Positions 1 to 8,824 of a DNA stretch of 64,000 nt are shown here, piece by piece. Both the position numbers and the translations under genes were made by a program. How positions within the stretch are numbered: the stretch's first letter is position 1; every line of letters starts with the position of its first letter. This DNA comes from Corynebacterium propinquum DSM 44285. GTDB lineage: Bacteria; Actinomycetota; Actinomycetes; Mycobacteriales; Mycobacteriaceae. A model generated the notes under the pieces. That model saw nothing but the letters and a program-made list of their open reading frames with translations, was not told the origin of the DNA and did not search any database. The stretch spans positions 26,188 to 90,187 of the forward strand of contig NZ_AQXC01000011.1 of the NCBI RefSeq assembly GCF_000375525.1, in the 5' to 3' direction.

Positions 1-756
1 AAACCGCTTGGTGTCATCGCCGTCGCTGAGCCAACGAAACCGGTCTCAGTTGAGGCTCCGGAACCAACACCACTTCGCGAAATCCGGGTCACCGAACTGG
101 AGACCACCCGCACCGTAAAATCACCGCCTGAGCGCAAGGTCATCTCTCCGACCACACCAAAGCAGCGAAAATTAGCCCCGGTACACACTCCGGAACAACA
201 ACCGCTGCGGGAAGTCAACGTGTCAGCACCAGCTGCCTTACGGGAGATCTCTGTCGGTGAGCTTCCGGAAGTATCGGTTGCTACGCCAAAGCAGCAACCA
301 CTACGCGAAGTTACTGTGCCGGAACCACAAGAGCTGACGAACGTCAACACTCGCACATTTGCACCGCGTTCAGTCTCACTACCGCCCGAGCGAAAACTGC
401 GTGAAGTGGTCTCGCACAAACCACGTGTCCGCAGCGTTACTGCTCCAAAACCGCGGAAACCGCGTGCGGTTGATGTGCGCCGGAAGAAACTTCGTAAGGT
501 ACAAGCTCCACGACCAGTGCCGTTGCGCGACATAGAAGTTGCCGACTTGGGGCACCCTCGTAAACCCGAGGTACCGAAGCCACGGAAACTGCGGAAGGTG
601 CGCACACCAATGAAGCAGCAACTGCGGAAACCGTACGCCCCTGCCGATCATCCTTTCCGTTCAGTCACCGTTCCCCAACCGCAACCGTTGCGCGCGATCT
701 ATCTCAAAGATCCACGCGAAGTAGCCCGAGAGATTAGAGGTGGTTCACGTGGCTAA
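1..756 (+). CDS. Repeat-rich basic protein, 5' end outside window
   Basis: The frame is open from base 1 to the TAA at 754-756, giving about 251 residues without a start, so the N-terminus lies upstream. I recognise no domain. The visible part is built almost entirely of degenerate 10-12-residue units with a pattern like P-L-R-E-V-x-V-x-x-P, rich in Pro, Arg, Lys and Val. The units drift from acidic/neutral at the left to strongly basic at the right. The end overlaps the ribosome-binding site of the next gene, so it is probably co-transcribed and coupled to the two envelope-stress membrane proteins that follow. An upstream Asp23/Gls24-type gene would be expected from such operons, but this is inference. 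Confidence 0.6.
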   Translation, partial: KPLGVIAVAEPTKPVSVEAPEPTPLREIRVTELETTRTVKSPPERKVISPTTPKQRKLAPVHTPEQQPLREVNVSAPAALREISVGELPEVSVATPKQQPLREVTVPEPQELTNVNTRTFAPRSVSLPPERKLREVVSHKPRVRSVTAPKPRKPRAVDVRRKKLRKVQAPRPVPLRDIEVADLGHPRKPEVPKPRKLRKVRTPMKQQLRKPYAPADHPFRSVTVPQPQPLRAIYLKDPREVAREIRGGSRG

Positions 757-1306
757 GGAGGCTTCGTTCCAAGGACAAGAACCAAAGGCATCGCCGATCG
801 CGCGTGCTTTGAGCGTTCTCCTCGGCCTTGTGCTGTTGGCGTTAGCTGGAGTATTAGTCCGCGAAATCTGGCTCGTACTTCCGAACGACGCACAGCAAAG
901 TTGGGTCACCCCAATCACGGATTTCTTCGGTCAAGATGAACTTCCTGAATGGATCGTCTGGGTCGGCGTGGGTTCGATCGTCGTTGGCTTATTACTGCTT
1001 ATCGTGGCTTTCAAACCTCGGCCACGCACACACCGCGCGGTAAACAGCACCGCTGCAGCCTGGATGCGCCCAGTAGACATTGCACGCATCAGCTCGGCTA
1101 CGGCACAACAATTACCAGGTGCTCGATCGGCTCACTCGAAGATATCGAAAAAGAAGCTTCAGGTTGTGATCGAAGGCGACGTCAACGATTCTTCGTTGCC
1201 ACAGCGCGCTGAGGAAGCTATCAGCAGAAAGCTTGCCTTTTTGCAGAACCCACCCGTTATCGATGTCAGCGTCGAAAATGAACACTCCCAGGAGGGCGTA
1301 TCATGA
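749..1306 (+). CDS. DUF6286-like membrane protein of an Asp23/AmaP-type operon
   Basis: A protein of about 185 residues with two hydrophobic segments (roughly residues 20-43 and 68-88) separated by a short loop, followed by a soluble C-terminal domain of about 95 residues. This matches small envelope-stress membrane proteins found in actinobacterial Asp23/alkaline-shock clusters. Two in-frame GTG starts exist, at 740 and 749. I prefer 749 because AGAGG at 736-740 sits eight bases before it. The gene begins inside the end of the repeat protein and its stop overlaps the ATG of the next gene (ATGA), so the three are translationally coupled. The domain name comes from memory of the family; function is inferred. 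Confidence 0.6.
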   Translation: MAKEASFQGQEPKASPIARALSVLLGLVLLALAGVLVREIWLVLPNDAQQSWVTPITDFFGQDELPEWIVWVGVGSIVVGLLLLIVAFKPRPRTHRAVNSTAAAWMRPVDIARISSATAQQLPGARSAHSKISKKKLQVVIEGDVNDSSLPQRAEEAISRKLAFLQNPPVIDVSVENEHSQEGVS

Positions 1307-1866
1307 GCAAACTGACCGCTTTCATCGATCGGTTCATCTTCTTCCTCATCGCGATCGGCCTGATCGTATTTGGGCTGTGGCCAGTCCTGGTGCACTTTGA
1401 CGTGCAATTTGCCAAAGACCTAGCGCTCTGGAGAGACCCAGAAGCGTGGAAAACGCTACCTGAGCAAGATTGGTACGAATACCTGCTATGGGGTGTGCTG
1501 GCGGGATCGATCATTATCGGTTTGTGGTTGATCATCATCAACCTCCGTCGCCGTACGTTCTCGCAGGTAGGTTCCACGGCATCGGATTCTGCTGGCGAGA
1601 TTACGATGCACATTGGACATATTGCCAAGGCGGTCGCGGCTCAACTAGAGACCGACTCCGACATAACCTCGGCGAAGCACAAGGTGTCCATCGACCGGGC
1701 ACGTCCGACCATTGAGTTCACTGTTACTGCTCGACCCGAGGCGGATTTAACCAAGCTCAACGACATGATCGAGACCAGCGAAGCAGACTTGCGGGATGCC
1801 ATCGAGGACGTCGATATCGATACTGTTTACCGGTTGCATATGGACAAAGTCGAGCCTGCCGTTTAG
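1303..1866 (+). CDS. AmaP-like alkaline-shock membrane anchor protein
   Basis: A 187-residue protein with two membrane helices (about residues 10-30 and 60-80) joined by a loop, then a basic RRR stop-transfer signal and a cytosolic alpha/beta domain containing a GEITMHIGHIAKAVAAQL stretch. This is the architecture of AmaP-type anchors, which hold Asp23/Gls24 proteins at the membrane in Gram-positive bacteria. Its start overlaps the preceding stop by four bases and a clear intrinsic terminator follows, so it is the last gene of the operon. The family call is fair. A specific role in this organism is inference. Confidence 0.6.
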   Translation: MSKLTAFIDRFIFFLIAIGLIVFGLWPVLVHFDVQFAKDLALWRDPEAWKTLPEQDWYEYLLWGVLAGSIIIGLWLIIINLRRRTFSQVGSTASDSAGEITMHIGHIAKAVAAQLETDSDITSAKHKVSIDRARPTIEFTVTARPEADLTKLNDMIETSEADLRDAIEDVDIDTVYRLHMDKVEPAV

Positions 1867-1898
1867 CTAGCAGCACAGCGTCGCAAAGGCTAGATCGT

Positions 1899-1938
1899 AA
1901 CCGCGTGTAAGGAGCTTATTGCCCACACGCGGTTTTCT
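1899..1938 (+). terminator. Intrinsic terminator of the AmaP-type operon
   Basis: AACCGCGTGT (1899-1908) pairs perfectly with ACACGCGGTT (1925-1934) around a 16-base loop and is followed by TTCTT. It lies 33 bases after the stop of the preceding plus-strand gene. Confidence 0.8.
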
Positions 1939-1961
1939 TATGTCTTGCTCGCGGTTATGCG

Positions 1962-1967
1962 TAATCT
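1962..1967 (+). promoter_or_regulatory. Candidate -10 box of a leaderless antiporter transcript
   Basis: TAATCT ends seven bases before the ATG at 1975, so a transcript would start at or next to the start codon. There is no Shine-Dalgarno sequence in between. No good -35 hexamer is seen at normal spacing, so this is tentative. Confidence 0.35.
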
Positions 1968-1974
1968 ATAGATC

Positions 1975-3249
1975 ATGGACAGCAGCGGAGCACACGCAAC
2001 TGACACGATAATTCTCGCAGCTGGAGCAACAGAATATACTGATGCGCTGGTTTCCTTTGCATGGATCATGGCTGCAGCACTACTTGCCCCATTAGTAGCG
2101 TATCTGTTTAATAATAGAATTCCCGCCGTTGCACTGCTACTGGTATTTGGCATGGTCATCGGTCCTTCCGTACTCGATCTCGCTGCCGAAGAAGAAGGCA
2201 TCGGCATGCTCAAGGAACTGGGCGTTGGCGCGTTATTCTTACTAGCAGGCTTCGAAATCAATCTGCAGTCTCTGCGCTCAAAGCAGGCGAAGATCGGCTT
2301 ATCAACGTGGCTAGTTTGCGCGGTCGCCTGCGGCATCGGTGCATACTTCCTAGTTGATACTTTCCCGGGTGCGATCGTCGTTGCGCTGGCTCTCACATCA
2401 ACGGCGTTAGGCACGCTAACTCCAATGCTCAAGCAAGACAACGTAACCGACACGAAAGTCGGTAATTCGGTCTTGATACACGGGGCAATCGGTGAACTCG
2501 CTCCCATTACAGCGATGGCGCTCCTGCTGGGAACTCATGACACCTGGACGACTTTTCTAGTCATGGTTGCGTTTATCGGCGTTGCCGTTTTGGTAGCCAT
2601 CGCGCCCGCAGCAATTATCCACGCGATCCCCGGCGTGGGGCGCGCATTTGTGTCTGGTGCAGGATCAACAAACCAGACGATTTTGCGGTTTATCATCTTA
2701 ATCTTGGCGACATTGATGGCCGTTACTGCAGTGTTCGAACTCGATATTGTATTGGGTGCATTCGCCGCCGGAATTATCCTAAACCGCATCATTCCAGATG
2801 AATTTCATAAGCCCCTTGAACACCGGTTAGACGTGGTTTTTTATTCTATGTTGATCCCGGTGTTTTTCGTGGTGTCGGGAATGGCAATTAATTGGCAGAC
2901 CATCGCCGATAACCCGGGCAAAGTATTGGGCATTCCTGCACTGATTCTGGTCACTCGCGGGCTTCCCGTATACCTGCGGGAAGTGTTCACCGACACCGGC
3001 TCAGGCATCATAAAGCCGCGTGAGCAACTGCAAGTCGGGTTATATTCGGCGACGGGACTTCCGATCATCGTCGCAGTCACCGGGCTAGCAGTAGACTCCC
3101 AACTCATGCAACAACAGACCGCCTCGATCTTCGTCGCTGGTGGAGCGTTGACGGTCGCCGTGTTCCCTTTCTTAGCCAGCATAATCGGCGGTAAGAAGCC
3201 TTGCGAGGTAGATACCGTGGAAAAGTCCTCCCCCACGCCCCAAGCATGA
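1975..3249 (+). CDS. Cation:proton antiporter (CPA2/KefB type)
   Basis: A 424-residue, very hydrophobic protein with about 11-13 membrane helices running from residue 25 to 410. The segment GALFLLAGFEINLQSLR near residue 85 and the helices VALALTSTALGTLTPML (near 140) and LGAFAAGIILNR (near 260) are typical of the CPA2 Na+/H+ or K+/H+ exchanger fold. No C-terminal TrkA-N or RCK domain is present. It acts in the cytoplasmic membrane, exchanging a monovalent cation for protons; which cation cannot be told. The gene stands alone: a terminator precedes it and the facing neighbour is tuf on the other strand. Confidence 0.8.
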   Translation: MDSSGAHATDTIILAAGATEYTDALVSFAWIMAAALLAPLVAYLFNNRIPAVALLLVFGMVIGPSVLDLAAEEEGIGMLKELGVGALFLLAGFEINLQSLRSKQAKIGLSTWLVCAVACGIGAYFLVDTFPGAIVVALALTSTALGTLTPMLKQDNVTDTKVGNSVLIHGAIGELAPITAMALLLGTHDTWTTFLVMVAFIGVAVLVAIAPAAIIHAIPGVGRAFVSGAGSTNQTILRFIILILATLMAVTAVFELDIVLGAFAAGIILNRIIPDEFHKPLEHRLDVVFYSMLIPVFFVVSGMAINWQTIADNPGKVLGIPALILVTRGLPVYLREVFTDTGSGIIKPREQLQVGLYSATGLPIIVAVTGLAVDSQLMQQQTASIFVAGGALTVAVFPFLASIIGGKKPCEVDTVEKSSPTPQA

Positions 3250-3532
3250 GGAAGGCGTTGTAACACGCAAGAGCTGTCGGACATAGTGGTATTTCCGTGT
3301 AACTTCCCCATCGAATCCAGGATGCCTTCGACCCAAACCGATGTATGAAGACGAGACCCGGGACCCGTTACGTGAAGATCCCGTGCATCAGGGCGCCCGG
3401 ATTCGGCCCCTGAACTAGTTACGCAAACCGCGTCGCTCAAGCAACGCCCAAATTCCAATTAGAAGTTAGCTAGCCCCACGCAGATCTGTTGTTTCCGGGA
3501 CCAGTAGAAACCTCGCCTAGGAAAATAAAAGC
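3250..3532. other. Gap between convergent antiporter and tuf genes
   Basis: Both flanking genes end here. Apart from the tuf terminator at its right edge I see no convincing ORF, RNA gene or repeat. A minus-strand frame overlapping 2841-3458 is a shadow of the antiporter. Confidence 0.5.
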
Positions 3533-3565
3533 AAAAAGCCGCTACCGAGAATTCGGTAGCGGCTT
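3532..3565 (-). terminator. Intrinsic terminator of tuf
   Basis: AAGCCGCTACCG and CGGTAGCGGCTT form a 12-bp perfect stem (3536-3565) with a six-base loop. Read on the minus strand it is followed by TTTTT. It lies about 57 bases past the tuf stop. Confidence 0.9.
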
Positions 3566-3622
3566 GCGAGTCAGCGAGCTACTGCAGTAGATGCAGATAG
3601 CTGTGCCGAGCAAAATCCGGAA

Positions 3623-4813
3623 TTAGTCCAGGATCTTGTTGACGACACCGGCGCCAACGGTACGGGAGCCTTCGCGGATAGCGAAGCGCAGGCCCTCGTC
3701 CATAGCGACTGGCTGAATCAGTTCGACGGACATGTCGACGTTGTCGCCTGGCATGACCATCTCGGTGCCCTCAGGCAGGGAAACAACACCGGTAACGTCG
3801 GTGGTGCGGAAGTAGAACTGAGGACGGTAGTTGTCGAAGAATGGGGTGTGGCGGCCACCTTCGTCCTTGGACAGAACGTAGACGGAACCCTCGAACTTCT
3901 TGTGGGTGGTGTATGCACCAGGTGCAACGATGACCTGACCACGCTCGACGTCTTCGCGCTTGGTACCACGAAGCAGCAGACCAGCGTTGTCGCCAGCTTC
4001 GGTGTAGTCCAGCATCTTGCGGAACATCTCGATACCGGTGATGGTGGTCTTCTGGGTCTTGTCCTTGATGCCGATGATCTCGACTTCTTCGTTGACCTTC
4101 AGGGAGCCACGCTCAACACGACCGGTAACAACGGTACCGCGACCGGTGATGGTGAAGATGTCCTCGATAGGCATCAGGAATGGTTTGTCGGTTGCGCGGT
4201 CTGGATCTGGGATCGACTCGTCGCAGGCGTCCATCAAGTCAACGATGGCCTGAACCCACTTCTCCTCGCCTTCCAAGGCGCCAACAGCGGAGATGTGAAC
4301 GATTGGTGCTTCTTCGTCGAATTCCTGGTCAGCCAGGAGCTCACGGATTTCCATCTCGACGAGCTCGAGGATTTCCTCATCGTCAACCATGTCGCACTTG
4401 TTCAGAGCGACCAGGATGTAAGGAACGCCAACCTGGCGGGCCAGCAGAACGTGCTCACGAGTCTGTGGCATTGGGCCGTCGGTAGCTGCAACAACCAAGA
4501 TAGCGCCGTCCATCTGAGCGGCACCGGTGATCATGTTCTTGATGTAGTCAGCGTGACCTGGGGCGTCCACGTGCGCGTAGTGGCGCTTAGGAGTGGAGTA
4601 CTCCACGTGGGAGATGTTGATGGTAATACCGCGCTCCTTCTCCTCAGGAGCCTTGTCGATCATGTCGAACGCGAATGCCTGGTTTTCATCAGGGTACTTG
4701 TCCGACAGAACCTTGGTGATAGCTGCGGTGGTGGTGGTCTTGCCGTGGTCGACGTGTCCGATAGTGCCGATGTTCACATGCGGCTTCGTACGCTCGAACT
4801 TCTCCTTTGCCAC
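3623..4813 (-). CDS. tuf: Elongation factor Tu
   Basis: 396 residues, full length. EF-Tu brings aminoacyl-tRNA to the ribosome as a GTP complex. The G1 motif GHVDHGKTT is near residue 19, G3 DAPGH near residue 81 and G4 NKCD near residue 136. Domains 2 and 3 follow, including the EVEIIGI and RTTDVTG segments. Translation starts at GTG with a strong AGGAGG eight bases upstream. It lies downstream of fusA, the str-operon order, but with a long 451-bp gap that probably holds its own promoter. Codon use is strongly biased, as expected for a highly expressed gene. Confidence 0.98.
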   Translation of the reverse strand: MAKEKFERTKPHVNIGTIGHVDHGKTTTTAAITKVLSDKYPDENQAFAFDMIDKAPEEKERGITINISHVEYSTPKRHYAHVDAPGHADYIKNMITGAAQMDGAILVVAATDGPMPQTREHVLLARQVGVPYILVALNKCDMVDDEEILELVEMEIRELLADQEFDEEAPIVHISAVGALEGEEKWVQAIVDLMDACDESIPDPDRATDKPFLMPIEDIFTITGRGTVVTGRVERGSLKVNEEVEIIGIKDKTQKTTITGIEMFRKMLDYTEAGDNAGLLLRGTKREDVERGQVIVAPGAYTTHKKFEGSVYVLSKDEGGRHTPFFDNYRPQFYFRTTDVTGVVSLPEGTEMVMPGDNVDMSVELIQPVAMDEGLRFAIREGSRTVGAGVVNKILD

Positions 4814-5264
4814 TGTATGTCCTCCTGGACTTTATCGGTGGCTACGACCTTCGCAGCCACGGGGTTTATCTCTTTTGCCTACTAAGTTACCTGCGTTTTC
4901 GCCACAGGCTTGTGGCAGGCAACGTCTTACAGGTATGCCCGTTACCTGATCCTAGAATTATGGCACAGATATATCAAACCGTTGTTACTAATAAACGGCT
5001 TTCTTCTCACCATAGCATTAAGATCATGGGCCTTCGGGTAACGGCCGACTCAATCCACGCAAGTGGGCTATTCGAAGCCCCCGCTGCCATAGATTCCCAG
5101 TCAGGAAATCATTAGAAGCGTATCCGCTATGAATTCAGCCCGGCCGCAACCCGATGGTCCCGAGTTCTCCGCACGGGGATGGTGCTAATGGATAATGGAG
5201 CACCATCCTACCGCGAACGGAAAGCGACCCGGGACGGGGATGTTAACTCCCCTGGGTGTTCGAT
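4814..5264 (-). other. Long fusA-tuf intergenic region
   Basis: This 451-bp region separates fusA from tuf. It contains the tuf ribosome-binding site at its left end, AT-rich stretches around 4950-5010 that may hold a tuf promoter (for example CATAAT on the minus strand at 4957-4962, without a good -35), and a perfect hairpin at 5177-5208. No protein-coding gene is convincing here. Confidence 0.5.
5177..5208 (-). other. Perfect 10-bp hairpin downstream of fusA
   Basis: GGATGGTGCT (5177-5186) and AGCACCATCC (5199-5208) are exact inverted repeats around a 12-base loop. No T-tract follows on either strand, so it is not a standard intrinsic terminator. It may be a processing or mRNA-stabilising element, or an operator before tuf. 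Confidence 0.5.
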
Positions 5265-7397
5265 CTAGTTAGCCGAACCGCCGGTGCGTGCAGCGATGAC
5301 TTCTTCAGCCACAGACTGCGGAACTTCACCATAGGAGTCGAAGACCATGGTGTAGTTTGCACGACCCTGGGTACGGGAACGCAAGTCACCGACGTAACCG
5401 AACATGGAAGACAGTGGAACGCGAGCCTTGACAACCTTGGCGCCCGAACGGTCATCCATCGATTCGACCTGTCCACGACGAGCGTTGATGTCGCCGATGA
5501 CGTCACCCATGAATTCTTCAGGGGTAACAACTTCGACAGCCATCAGAGGCTCGAGGAGGACTGGTTTAGCCTTGGCGACTGCTTCCTTCAGAACCTGGGA
5601 ACCAGCCAGTTTGAAGGCCATTTCCGACGAGTCAACATCGTGGTAAGCGCCGTCTTCCAGCGTCGCCTTGATGTTTACCAATGGGTAGCCGGCCAGGTAG
5701 CCGTACTGCATTGCGTCCTGGATACCAGCATCGACGGAAGGGATGTACTCCTTCGGAATACGGCCACCGGTGACCGCGTTTTCGAACTTGTACAGTGGGC
5801 TCTCGCCTTCTTCCAGCTCGCTCTCGTCAGGAGCGTAAGGCTCGATGGAAACGATAACCTTAGCGAACTGACCCGAACCACCAGTCTGCTTCTTGTGGGT
5901 GTAATCCAGGGAAGCAACAGATTTACGGATGGTCTCGCGGTAAGCAACCTGCGGGTTACCGATGTTTGCTTCGACCTTGAACTCGCGCTTCATGCGGTCA
6001 ACCAATACGTCCAAGTGCAACTCGCCCATACCACCGATAACGGTCTGGCCGGATTCTTCGTCCAACTTGACGGTGAAGGTTGGGTCTTCGTCGGCAAGAC
6101 GCTGGATAGCGGTGGACAGCTTCTCCTGGTCAGCCTTGGTCTTAGGCTCGATGGCAACCTGGATAACTGGGTCTGGGAAGTCCATGGACTCGAGGATGAT
6201 TGGATCTTCCTTCGAGCAAATGGTGTCACCGGTGGTGATGTCTTTCAGACCGATGATCGCGTAAATATTACCTGCCAGTGCTTCGTCAACAGGGTTTTCC
6301 TTGTTGGCGTGCATCTGGAAGATCTTACCGATGCGCTGCTTCTTGTTCTTGGTCGAGTTCAGGACTTCGTTGCCTGGTTCCACGCGGCCGGAGTACACGC
6401 GAACGAAGGTCAACTGACCGAAGAATGGGTGCGCAGCAATCTTGAATGCCAGGCCGGAGAATGGCTCTTCCGACGATGGCTTACGACGCATCTCGACTTC
6501 TTCGTTGCCCATCTCGTGACCGATAACTTCGCCGACGTCCATTGGGTTCGGCAGGAAGTCGATAACAGCATCGAGCAGTGGCTGGACACCCTTGTTGCGG
6601 TAAGCGGTACCGCAGTAAACAGGGTAAATCTCAGAGTTGACGACCAGTTTACGGATCTGGGCCTTCAGTTCATCGATGGAGATTTCTTCGCCACCGAAGT
6701 ATTTTTCCATGAGCGCTTCATCGGTCTCAGCGACAGCCTCGACCAACTTCTCACGGTATTCTTCAGCCTTGTCCTTCATGTCCTCAGGGATGTCTACCAG
6801 CTGAGGTTCTGCACCGACCTCAACTTTGCCAGGCCACAGGTAGGCCTTCATCTGCAGCAAGTCGACAACGCCGTCGAAGTCATCTTCAACACCAATTGGC
6901 AGCTGCATAACGAGTGGCTTGGCACCGAGGCGGTCGATGATGGTCTGCACGGTGTAGTAGAAGTCCGCACCCAGCTTGTCCATCTTGTTCACGAAGCAAA
7001 TACGTGGAACGTCATACTTCGCAGCCTGACGCCACACCTGCTCGGACTGTGGCTCAACGCCTTCCTTGCCGTCGAAAACGGCTACGGCGCCGTCCAGAAC
7101 ACGCAGGGAACGCTCCACCTCAACGGTGAAGTCAACGTGGCCTGGAGTGTCAATGATGTTGACCTGGTTACCTTCCCAGAAACAGGTAACAGCTGCGGAC
7201 GTAATGGTGATGCCGCGTTCTTTTTCTTGCTCCATCCAGTCGGTAGTCGAACCACCGTCGTGGGTTTCACCAACCTTGCGGTTAATACCGGTGTAGAACA
7301 AGATACGCTCGGTAGTGGTGGTTTTACCAGCATCGATGTGGGCCATGATGCCGATATTGCGAACCTTTTTTAGATCCTTAAGCACTTCTTGTGCCAC
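5265..7397 (-). CDS. fusA: Elongation factor G
   Basis: 710 residues, normal for EF-G, the GTPase that drives translocation on the ribosome. G1 [14 protein letters not shown] is near residue 19, G3 DTPGHVDF near 83 and G4 NKMD near 137, with domains II to V following. Translation begins at GTG (GTG-GCA-CAA). It follows rpsL and rpsG in the usual str order, but an intrinsic terminator lies between rpsG and fusA, so part or all of its expression may come from a separate start. The long plus-strand open frame opposite it is a codon-bias shadow. Confidence 0.98.
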   Translation of the reverse strand: MAQEVLKDLKKVRNIGIMAHIDAGKTTTTERILFYTGINRKVGETHDGGSTTDWMEQEKERGITITSAAVTCFWEGNQVNIIDTPGHVDFTVEVERSLRVLDGAVAVFDGKEGVEPQSEQVWRQAAKYDVPRICFVNKMDKLGADFYYTVQTIIDRLGAKPLVMQLPIGVEDDFDGVVDLLQMKAYLWPGKVEVGAEPQLVDIPEDMKDKAEEYREKLVEAVAETDEALMEKYFGGEEISIDELKAQIRKLVVNSEIYPVYCGTAYRNKGVQPLLDAVIDFLPNPMDVGEVIGHEMGNEEVEMRRKPSSEEPFSGLAFKIAAHPFFGQLTFVRVYSGRVEPGNEVLNSTKNKKQRIGKIFQMHANKENPVDEALAGNIYAIIGLKDITTGDTICSKEDPIILESMDFPDPVIQVAIEPKTKADQEKLSTAIQRLADEDPTFTVKLDEESGQTVIGGMGELHLDVLVDRMKREFKVEANIGNPQVAYRETIRKSVASLDYTHKKQTGGSGQFAKVIVSIEPYAPDESELEEGESPLYKFENAVTGGRIPKEYIPSVDAGIQDAMQYGYLAGYPLVNIKATLEDGAYHDVDSSEMAFKLAGSQVLKEAVAKAKPVLLEPLMAVEVVTPEEFMGDVIGDINARRGQVESMDDRSGAKVVKARVPLSSMFGYVGDLRSRTQGRANYTMVFDSYGEVPQSVAEEVIAARTGGSAN

Positions 7398-7500
7398 AGT
7401 TTTACCCCATCAAAATAGTTGTTGCTGTAAATTTCCGCGCGCAATTCGCGTTACTTGCGATAATGCCACGAAAAGTTTCATTTGGCAGCTATGCGCTGCT

Positions 7501-7548
7501 AAACAAAAGACCCGCAAGCCTCCAGGTTGTGCTGGTGCATTCCGGGTC
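7501..7548 (-). terminator. Terminator-like hairpin between rpsG and fusA
   Basis: GACCCG (7509-7514) pairs with CGGGTC (7543-7548), with inner CCAGG/CTGG pairing in the loop. On the minus strand the stem is followed by TTTTGTTT. It lies 85 bases after the rpsG stop and about 100 bases before fusA. Confidence 0.65.
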
Positions 7549-7632
7549 AATCTGTGATATCCAGGCCGCGAACGGCTCCTCACTGGGAAGCACCTCACAT
7601 GGTTAAGCTTCGCAGCCTGGCTATACAGCGAA

Positions 7633-8100
7633 TTACCAGCGGTAGTGGGCGAAAGCGCGGTTGGCTTCTGCCATCTTGTGAGTGTCTTCACGGCGCTTCA
7701 CGGAAGCACCCAAACCATTGGAGGCATCCAGGATTTCGTTAGCCAGACGCTCGATCATGGTGTTCTCGCGACGCTTACGAGTAAAGGTAACCAACCAACG
7801 CAAAGCCAAAGTGTTCGCACGGCTTGGACGAACTTCCATAGGAACCTGGTAGGTAGCGCCACCAACACGACGAGAGCGGACCTCGAGATCCGGACGGATG
7901 TTGCCCAGGGCCTTTTCCAGGGTACCCAATGGGTCAGTGCCGGTCTTTTCCTTGCACTTGTCTAGCGCACCGTAAACGATACGCTCAGCGGTAGCCTTCT
8001 TACCGTCGAGGAGAACCTTGTTGATCAGCTGAGTGACCTGCTCAGACTGGTACACCGGATCTTTGACAACTGGACGCTTTGGAGCTTGATTCTTACGCAT
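7633..8100 (-). CDS. rpsG: 30S ribosomal protein S7
   Basis: 155 residues, full length. S7 binds the 3' domain of 16S rRNA and starts assembly of the 30S head. The sequence carries the conserved N-terminal basic segment, [20 protein letters not shown] near residue 25, and [11 protein letters not shown] near residue 79. It starts six bases after the rpsL stop and is clearly co-transcribed with it. The promoter mapped upstream of rpsL should drive both. Confidence 0.98.
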   Translation of the reverse strand: MRKNQAPKRPVVKDPVYQSEQVTQLINKVLLDGKKATAERIVYGALDKCKEKTGTDPLGTLEKALGNIRPDLEVRSRRVGGATYQVPMEVRPSRANTLALRWLVTFTRKRRENTMIERLANEILDASNGLGASVKRREDTHKMAEANRAFAHYRW

Positions 8101-8106
8101 TGTTTA

Positions 8107-8475
8107 TTACCCCTTCTTTGCGCCGTAACGGGAACGAGCCTGCTTACGGTCCTTAACACCCTGGGTGTCAAGAGCACCACGGACGATCTTGTAACGAATA
8201 CCTGGAAGGTCCTTTACACGACCACCGCGAACCAACACCATGGAGTGCTCCTGCAGGTTGTGGCCCTCACCTGGGATATAGGCTGAAACCTCAACACCGG
8301 AGGTCAGGCGAACACGGGCGAGCTTACGCAACGCGGAGTTCGGCTTCTTTGGGGTGGTGGTGTACACGCGGGTGCACACGCCACGACGCTGTGGGGAACC
8401 CTTCAGCGCTGCGGTTGCCACCTTCGACTTCTTATCGTGGCGGCCCTTGCGGACCAGCTGTTGAATAGTTGGCAT
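8107..8475 (-). CDS. rpsL: 30S ribosomal protein S12
   Basis: 122 residues, full length. S12 sits at the decoding centre and controls accuracy. It starts [12 protein letters not shown] and contains the conserved [12 protein letters not shown] segment with Lys43 (the classic streptomycin-resistance position) in its susceptible-type Lys form, and later [12 protein letters not shown] around Lys88. It is the first gene of the str transcription unit, with a leader of roughly 200 bases between the predicted promoter and its ATG. Confidence 0.98.
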   Translation of the reverse strand: MPTIQQLVRKGRHDKKSKVATAALKGSPQRRGVCTRVYTTTPKKPNSALRKLARVRLTSGVEVSAYIPGEGHNLQEHSMVLVRGGRVKDLPGIRYKIVRGALDTQGVKDRKQARSRYGAKKG

Positions 8476-8824
8476 AAACCAGTCTTTCTTGTCGGTTGAG
8501 TTTTCTTACACCTTGCTACGTAAAGCACGCTACTTGCTGGCAAACGTACCCAAACACGCAAAAATGGGGGCTCTTTTCCGGGGCCCTTCCGCGTGTCCAG
8601 AACGTCTCCATGAGCAATTTTGTGCACCGTGAAGATGATCAGACTTTCATCCCACAACAAAGGCGGGACGAACCAGACTGAAGTATAACAGTTTTTGAGT
8701 TGGATCTCAATACCGTTATTCACACCGGGTGTTCAACAGCAGCGCTCAACAGCGATGCGTGCCGCATTTCTCACTTTTTACCGAATTTCCTGCAGTTCTC
8801 GCCGCCGTTACTTACCGTGAAGAT
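8476..8824. other. Divergent control region between rpsL and the deacetylase
   Basis: A 349-bp gap holding the rpsL leader and promoter on the minus strand and the upstream region of the plus-strand deacetylase. I could not assign a plus-strand promoter and see no small gene. Confidence 0.5.
8682..8710 (-). promoter_or_regulatory. Predicted sigma-A promoter of rpsL-rpsG
   Basis: On the minus strand TTGAGA (8710-8705) and TATACT (8687-8682) are separated by exactly 17 bases, close to the housekeeping consensus. Transcription would start near 8675 and give a leader of about 200 nt before rpsL. Confidence 0.65.
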
